Below, piece by piece: positions 58,843 to 64,000 of a stretch of DNA of 64,000 bases. This stretch comes from Jannaschia helgolandensis (GTDB lineage Bacteria > Pseudomonadota > Alphaproteobacteria > Rhodobacterales > Rhodobacteraceae): positions 62,001 through 126,000 of the forward strand of contig NZ_FNZQ01000001.1 in NCBI RefSeq assembly GCF_900109285.1, written 5' to 3'. The notes under the pieces were generated by a model. The model did not search any database. It was not told the DNA's origin and saw only the letters and a program-made list of their open reading frames with translations. The position numbers and the translations under genes are program-made. Within the stretch, counting starts at the first letter, position 1. Each line of letters opens with the position of its first letter.

Positions 58843-61131
58843 CTAGCACGCTCCCAAAACGGACAGACCGGTCAGGCCGCCGGGCGCCGCCGGGACCAGA
58901 ACTCTCAGCAGTCCCGCCTCGTCTGCCATTATCTCCTGCCGTCGATCCTGATCGGCATCCGAGATCGCGACCCCGTATTGGGCCTGAGGCGGCCCGAACA
59001 GAACCACCTCACCCTCAGCAAAGCCCGAAACCTCCAGTTCCACGCCACAGTCGCCCCGCTTCCAGGTTTCAATGATCAGTCGGCTTTCGATCAGCGCCGG
59101 AGCTTCGGAGCCAAGTACGATGCCGCTCTGGATGCCCTCCTGCGTCAGCGCGACCAGCGGCACCTCGACTCCGGGATCGAGCGTGACATAAAGGCTCTCG
59201 CCCTTTCGCCGCGCGCCCATGACGCCTTCGCTACGTCCCATATCGAGGGCCCAGTTCTCGGCCTGATCCAGGCGCACCGTCTGCAGCGCACCCCGATCAC
59301 GAATCTGCCAGGTGCCGGGCGCCGTGGAAATGATCCGCGCCGATAGAAAACCCTGAACGGTTTCCGCATAGGTCGACGCACGGATAGGCACTACTTCTGA
59401 TGACCGCGCCAGTTCCAGGTAAGACGCGATCGCCCGCCGGGTTTCAAAGTAGATCGTCGACCGCGCGGCGAAAGAAAGCTGGAAGGGTTTCAGTCGCCGG
59501 GGATTTTCGGTTTGTTCAAGGGTCTCTTTCAACCCGTAAAAACCGTATAGTGGCGATGTCCAGTATCCCGTATAGGACGCGTCTCCGCTGAGCGCGTCAT
59601 AGACTTGGTTATAATCGCCGACTTGGGCTGAGAACGGCCAGAGGCCCGTCAGCGACGGCCCTGCCGCATCCATGATACCGCCACCACCGCCCATGGCGGG
59701 CACACTTGTTGCCGACTGCGCTTCAAGCGCCTCCTCGAATGGCCGGGCATTGCCACTCCAGGCATAAAGTTGCACAGGACGTTCGCCCTGCGAAAGCGCG
59801 TTCAACTCATTGATCGCCCCTGCCACTTCCGTGCCCAGGTCGAACGGTGCTGTCGCATATTTTCGAGGCGCCCCCGGAGTGTGCGAAAACGTCGATGCCC
59901 CAGTGTCCGCAAACGCACCTCGCAGCGTCTTCACTGCTGACGTTACCAGCGCGTCCCGTCCTTCCTCCACTTCCGGCGCATCAAGTATCTCGGCCTCTTG
60001 GCCCTCATCATAATCTGCGAAAAAGCTCCAGTCACGGATATCGCTGAAGCCCTGCGCGGCCCCCTGCACATTCGCGGCCGCGAAGGCGCGCATCGCCGCC
60101 TGACGTCCCCGATCTGCAAAGTTCCCACCGGGTTCGCGGACAAGATCCCCTGCCAGGACAGCAATCGACATCGGAATATCGAAGAAGGGCTCGACCAGCC
60201 GCTCCACAAGGACTTCGGACGCCAGTCGTTCCGGCTCTCCAAACACCCGTGTCGGCATCACATCCAGCCATCCCACCGAGGAAACGGTGACGAAGAATGT
60301 GCGCAGACCCTGAAATGTTGTGGGGTCCGGCTTTGGAACCGCATCCTCCTGCAGCACGCGCTGGAAAAATCCGAACGGATCAATGATCCAGAAAGCCTGA
60401 CCGCGCGCGTCCGTATCGACCGCTGCAGAGGCATGGACATAACCACCTGCCGGCCCTGCCACCGCCAAAGCGACCTCCTTGCCCGGAGAGGAAATCTGCA
60501 AGAGCGGGAGAGCGGCGGCTGATGCGGCTACACCTTGATAATCACCCGGTTCAATCAGGAAATCTGCTTCATAACCCAGCAGGGCATCATTCTTTTGGGA
60601 AACTACAGATGACACACCGACGGGGTAAATTACACCGTCGGTTTCCATTCCCATTGAAGCCAGAGCTTTATTGGAAATATCATCCTGAAGTCCGGTCCAG
60701 GGATCGAAATTGCCGAACGCAACGATTTTAGGGCCGCCATTGCAAAAAGCATCTTCTTGCGCCAGCCATTTCCCTACATTCGGCATTCCGACCGCAGGCT
60801 CATCAAACCAAGACATGACAAGCCCCACTTCGGCCGGATCAACCTCGGGCGGCGTCTCTTGCGCCACATCGTAGTAAACGACCACTTGTCCCATGTGATT
60901 GAGAACCACCTCGGCATACCTGTGAATCCGCGTGTCCCGTGGCTCGCCTTCACGATCGCTATCGTACAGTGCCAGCGTCTTTCGCGGCAAAGATTCGCAA
61001 CCCCAGACCCCAGCTGCGGAAACGCCCCAGACAAGTAACGCCATAAGGGCGATGGGCGCAGCCTTGTAACGTTGGCTGAACGCCCGTTTCTCATGGACCA
61101 GCAAAGGTCTCCTCATGCTTTCGATCATCAT
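58843..61131 (-). CDS. PelA-like protein lacking the glycoside hydrolase domain
   Basis: 762 residues. N-terminal membrane anchor or signal (IALMALLVWGVSAAGVWGCE), then a Rossmann-like start (TLALYDSDREGEPRDTRIHR), which resembles PelA just after its hydrolase domain. A deacetylase-like middle follows (FFVTVSSVGWLDVMPTRVFG, PMSIAVLAGDLV, TFSHTPGAPRKY), then a beta-rich C-terminus (~520-762). The metal-binding Asp and His-x3-His of active deacetylases are not evident. It could be a PelA-type modification or scaffold subunit. Pairs with the TPR gene. Confidence 0.5.
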   Translation of the reverse strand: MMIESMRRPLLVHEKRAFSQRYKAAPIALMALLVWGVSAAGVWGCESLPRKTLALYDSDREGEPRDTRIHRYAEVVLNHMGQVVVYYDVAQETPPEVDPAEVGLVMSWFDEPAVGMPNVGKWLAQEDAFCNGGPKIVAFGNFDPWTGLQDDISNKALASMGMETDGVIYPVGVSSVVSQKNDALLGYEADFLIEPGDYQGVAASAAALPLLQISSPGKEVALAVAGPAGGYVHASAAVDTDARGQAFWIIDPFGFFQRVLQEDAVPKPDPTTFQGLRTFFVTVSSVGWLDVMPTRVFGEPERLASEVLVERLVEPFFDIPMSIAVLAGDLVREPGGNFADRGRQAAMRAFAAANVQGAAQGFSDIRDWSFFADYDEGQEAEILDAPEVEEGRDALVTSAVKTLRGAFADTGASTFSHTPGAPRKYATAPFDLGTEVAGAINELNALSQGERPVQLYAWSGNARPFEEALEAQSATSVPAMGGGGGIMDAAGPSLTGLWPFSAQVGDYNQVYDALSGDASYTGYWTSPLYGFYGLKETLEQTENPRRLKPFQLSFAARSTIYFETRRAIASYLELARSSEVVPIRASTYAETVQGFLSARIISTAPGTWQIRDRGALQTVRLDQAENWALDMGRSEGVMGARRKGESLYVTLDPGVEVPLVALTQEGIQSGIVLGSEAPALIESRLIIETWKRGDCGVELEVSGFAEGEVVLFGPPQAQYGVAISDADQDRRQEIMADEAGLLRVLVPAAPGGLTGLSVLGAC

Positions 61132-61464
61132 TAACCCAACTTATTTTGGCCCTCTCCCAAAGGTGTCATCCGAAGGGTTAAGCGTCTTGCAGTCGCGGAC
61201 CTCGCAAGCGCTGACTGGCTTGCTCTTTGGCAAACATGTCTTGCCACCGGGCTGAGAGTTCCTTCGGATTCACCCTGTGGCCAGTCATTTTAAACCTTCG
61301 AATATCTTTTTCACTATTGGCTGAGTGTCACTCGGCTGTTTCCCCAGTCGACTCTCCCTAAAGTCAATTGAAGACAGATTTGATTTATCGTAATTTTTCC
61401 ATGCTTCAAAGATATTTTTTTGAGTCGTTTGCGCGAGTGCAGACAGAATTTTAGGGGAAACGAA
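61132..61464. promoter_or_regulatory. 333-bp divergent regulatory region
   Basis: No gene seen. It separates the PelA-like/TPR pair from the export/PelD-like genes and must hold two divergent promoters. It is AT-rich toward 61360-61420. TTAACCC (61131-61137) and GGGTTAA (61175-61181) form an inverted pair next to the PelA-like start. AGGGG at 61453-61457 is the ribosome binding site of the plus-strand gene. Confidence 0.5.
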
Positions 61465-63036
61465 ATGTCGAGCGGATTTGGTAGTTTTCTCGTCAGCGCG
61501 ACAATTGTAACAACCGGGCTGACCGGTATTTGGGCCTGGCCCGCCGTGCAGGATGGCGGCATTCAGGCGTTAACCACACAGGCAAGCGACCTTTATCGCC
61601 GCGCCGATCTCCGCCTGCGCCCAGCCATCTCGGCGCTTCAATCGCCAGCGGTTCAATCACCTGCAGAAAGCTCAGGCGAACCTGTCACAATCGCCACGGC
61701 CATCGCCGTGTCGCTTCCGCCTCCGGAACCGGTTGAGATCAAACCGCTGCAGACCGGGGTATCCGCACCGATCGTCCCGGATCGTTGCAATACTCCGGAG
61801 GCCAGATATGACGCCTCAGTCATTGGCGACCGGATCCAGTTGAGGATCTTTGAAACTTCCACCTTGGCCGCTGATACGACCTCCGGCGGCAGCATGTCGC
61901 CAACCGATATAGTCTTTGAGCGCCTCGACCTTTCCGGTACCTACGAGGTCGGCGACAGCGGCGCGGTTTCCCTGCCGGCCATTGGCCGGGTCGATGTCGC
62001 CGGGCAAACATTGTCCTGCATCGAGGCCATTGTCGCACATGCCGCGTTCAAGCGCATGCGTACGCAGAATACCATCACCGCGGCTTTTACCACGCGGCCC
62101 CCGATCCTCATGCGCGGCGCTGTTCGCGCACCCGGAGCCTATACTTACAGCTCCGGACTGACCGTCGAGCGAGTCCTCGCCCAAGCCGGTGCAATTGATG
62201 AGCGTGACCCTATGGAGGAAGTCCGCCGCATTGCGCTCGAATCCCGCCGCTCGGAACTGGGCAAGACCCGCATTAGTCTGTCGCTGGAACGCATGCGCAT
62301 CGAAGCCGCTTTGAACGATCAGGATGTATTTCCCGAAGATGACAAGGCGATCAGGATAGCGCTGGACCTTTTGGGCGAGGATCGGGTCACCACCGAACGT
62401 CGTGCCCTCGCCGCGGAGATCGAGGCTGAACGCCTGCGCCAGATTCGAACCGAAGCCATGCTCAACGACATGACCATAAGGATCGAGACCGCTCGCCAAC
62501 AGCAAGAGGTGGCAAAATCCCAGATGGACTACTATGTCGCCCGCCGCGAGCAAAAGACCGAGATGCTCCAGAACGGGTTAATTTCCGCCTCTGGTCTCGA
62601 CGACACAGCGATGCGCGCCATGGACGCCGAACGCATTTTCCTCGAAAAGCACGATCTGCTGCTTCGTCTTGAGGCAGAACTGCGACTGGCACAACATGAT
62701 GCAGAACTGGTCAAGGCAGACCGTATCAAGACCCTGACGGCCGAATTGCGCGGCCTTTCCGCCAGGTCCGACACGGTCGACAGGGAATTCCACACTGTGC
62801 TTGCCGAACTGGACCTCTTCAAGAACGATGGGATCGGTTTTGCTGTCACCATCGACCGACCCACCGACGAGAACGAGACCCGCACCATCTCCGCCAATCT
62901 AGATACCCTTGTTCGACCCGGTGATTTGGTCACCGTAGCGGCCCGGACGGCGGATGAAGATGATGAAGACGCACTCACCAACGCTTCGGCGGCCCGGGAC
63001 CGGCCTGTATTCATCCAGAGTGCTTATACGAGATGA
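61465..63036 (+). CDS. ExoF-like polysaccharide export protein with coiled coil
   Basis: 523 residues from ATG 61465. Hydrophobic N-terminus (FLVSATIVTTGLTGIWAW) but no lipobox. After a Pro-rich linker comes a Poly_export domain (~118-195; LSGTYEVGDSGAVSLPAIGR). An SLBB unit follows (PPILMRGAVRAPGAYTYSSG, LTVERVLAQAGA), then ~200 residues of Glu/Arg/Ala-rich coiled coil (~310-455). This matches ExoF-type OPX proteins of alphaproteobacterial exopolysaccharide systems. In this locus it could replace PelB/PelC for outer-membrane export. Overlaps the next gene by ATGA. Confidence 0.8.
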   Translation: MSSGFGSFLVSATIVTTGLTGIWAWPAVQDGGIQALTTQASDLYRRADLRLRPAISALQSPAVQSPAESSGEPVTIATAIAVSLPPPEPVEIKPLQTGVSAPIVPDRCNTPEARYDASVIGDRIQLRIFETSTLAADTTSGGSMSPTDIVFERLDLSGTYEVGDSGAVSLPAIGRVDVAGQTLSCIEAIVAHAAFKRMRTQNTITAAFTTRPPILMRGAVRAPGAYTYSSGLTVERVLAQAGAIDERDPMEEVRRIALESRRSELGKTRISLSLERMRIEAALNDQDVFPEDDKAIRIALDLLGEDRVTTERRALAAEIEAERLRQIRTEAMLNDMTIRIETARQQQEVAKSQMDYYVARREQKTEMLQNGLISASGLDDTAMRAMDAERIFLEKHDLLLRLEAELRLAQHDAELVKADRIKTLTAELRGLSARSDTVDREFHTVLAELDLFKNDGIGFAVTIDRPTDENETRTISANLDTLVRPGDLVTVAARTADEDDEDALTNASAARDRPVFIQSAYTR

Positions 63037-64000
63037 CCTATGCAGATAATGTCGTCCCTCAAGATCTGAAACTTCCGCGTGCCGAAACCGGCCTGTTCCT
63101 GCGAGGCCTTGTCGGCAGTGCAGTACTGCTGCTTGCTATCAAGGCCTCCGAGTCCCTGTTTTTTGGCGCAGGCTATTTTTCCAGCCTCACCTATCACCCA
63201 TTCTGGATCGTCATTCTTCTTGCCGCAGTCCAACATGGTCTTTTCGTCGGCCTTTCGATCGTTGGCCTCGCGACCATGATGATGGACTGGCCGTCGCGCG
63301 CCGTCGGGACTGACATCACCGAATATTACGTCGATATCGCCACCCAGCCGGTACAGTGGCTTGTTGTTGCCCTTGTCATCGGCCTTTATCGACAGCAGCA
63401 ACTGGGCCGAGAGCGCGCTCTGGCCCAAGAAGCCGAGCGGCTTCGGAACGTCAACCTTACGCTGGCTGGAGAAATCCACCGCCTTGATGCATTCGTCGCC
63501 CGGACCGAACTTGCAGCGGCCACTCGTGCCTTCGAGACCGCGCTTCCCCATGATGCTACCGGCGCCGATATTCTGGAAGCTCTTGATCGCCTCTCAAGGG
63601 CGGACGCTTCCCATCGCCCAATGGCATTCATCGAAGCTGCGCGCACCTGCCTGTCCACACCGGTTGTCTGGCTTCATCTCGACAAAAATCAAAACCTGTC
63701 GCCGGTCATCGCCACCCATGACAATATCCAAATGCCAAACAGAACGCCGGCTCATATTCTGACCTCTGCTATCATGACCTCTGCGTCCGACCAGCCCTTG
63801 CGCTTTGCTCCGGGCGAGGGACCTGCACCTGCCGGATATAACGCCATCTGCCGTACGGTGTTCTCCCAGGTTGGCCGCCCTATAGGAGCAATTCTTGCCC
63901 TCACGCCGTCAGAGCGTGGCATGGAGGATGCTGAGCCTGCCCTTGCCGCCCTTTGTTGTGCAATCGAGAGCAGCCTTCGACGCTCCCCGCCAAGTCGTGC
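63033..64000 (+). CDS. pelD: PelD-like c-di-GMP receptor, partial (C-terminus beyond window)
   Basis: 322 codons to the window edge without a stop. Starts by ATGA overlap with the export gene. Three or four transmembrane helices in the first ~115 residues (LRGLVGSAVLLLAIK; FWIVILLAAVQHGLFVGLS; VQWLVVALVIGLYRQ), then a short coiled coil (QLGRERALAQEAERLRNV), then a GAF-like domain (CLSTPVVWLHLDKN ... VFSQVGRPIGAILAL). This is the order of PelD, whose degenerate GGDEF with a c-di-GMP-binding I-site should follow outside the window. Confidence 0.65.
   Translation, partial: MTYADNVVPQDLKLPRAETGLFLRGLVGSAVLLLAIKASESLFFGAGYFSSLTYHPFWIVILLAAVQHGLFVGLSIVGLATMMMDWPSRAVGTDITEYYVDIATQPVQWLVVALVIGLYRQQQLGRERALAQEAERLRNVNLTLAGEIHRLDAFVARTELAAATRAFETALPHDATGADILEALDRLSRADASHRPMAFIEAARTCLSTPVVWLHLDKNQNLSPVIATHDNIQMPNRTPAHILTSAIMTSASDQPLRFAPGEGPAPAGYNAICRTVFSQVGRPIGAILALTPSERGMEDAEPALAALCCAIESSLRRSPPSR

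Overview
The window is high-GC chromosomal-type DNA from an alphaproteobacterium, almost certainly a member of the Rhodobacteraceae (Roseobacter group). This rests on gene content and order: dnaX/ybaB/recR, a DUF1013 (TrcR-type) regulator, RibB with a decayed second domain beside ribH and nusB, ubiA divergent from rsmE, a plant-type gshA, pyrB with a non-catalytic dihydroorotase homologue, and gcvTHP under a tandem glycine riboswitch. I see no insertion sequence, prophage, CRISPR array or rRNA. The RNA genes found are the SRP RNA (ffs) and tRNA-Ala(CGC).

Layout. Positions 1-5.6 kb hold nudC, the SRP RNA, dnaX, a dps inserted between dnaX and ybaB-recR, and recR. Positions 5.7-8.6 kb hold a c-di-GMP phosphodiesterase (EAL), a periplasmic RNase T2 and a TrcR-type regulator. 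Positions 8.7-15.5 kb hold an OmpA/BON envelope protein, ubiA, rsmE and gshA. Positions 15.6-19.6 kb hold plsY, the pyrX-like gene and pyrB. Positions 19.8-28.2 kb hold small metabolic and repair genes (GNAT, GFA, uracil-DNA glycosylase, GST, moaB) and an RND efflux pair. Positions 28.2-32.7 kb hold a minus-strand riboflavin operon ending in nusB. Positions 32.8-37.4 kb hold a capsule trio (KpsS-like, a polysaccharide-export lipoprotein, KpsC-like). Positions 37.4-44.4 kb hold an orphan ParA, tRNA-Ala, a DUF2254 protein and the glycine cleavage operon with its riboswitch. Positions 44.4-50.7 kb hold ScsB/ScsC-type thiol redox proteins, two hotdog thioesterases, metF and divergent metR.

The most interesting part is 50.7-64.0 kb, which continues past the window edge. 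It looks like a non-canonical Pel-type (galactosamine-rich) exopolysaccharide locus. It encodes a giant RTX-tailed secreted protein with three ~160-residue binding-type repeats and a deacetylase-like region; galE; a stand-alone GH114-like polygalactosaminidase; a membrane-anchored TPR protein; a PelA-like protein without a glycoside hydrolase domain; an ExoF/Wza-type export protein; and the start of a PelD-like c-di-GMP receptor. The functions usually fused in PelA and PelB appear split into separate genes, and the exporter is of the OPX rather than the PelB/PelC kind.

Directly in front of galE is a 34-codon in-frame remnant of glmS: its first ~18 and last ~12 residues joined, with a good ribosome binding site and a stop codon overlapping the galE start. 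It suggests the locus once had its own hexosamine synthase. The EAL protein at 5.7 kb could lower the c-di-GMP that a PelD receptor would sense, but that link is inference.
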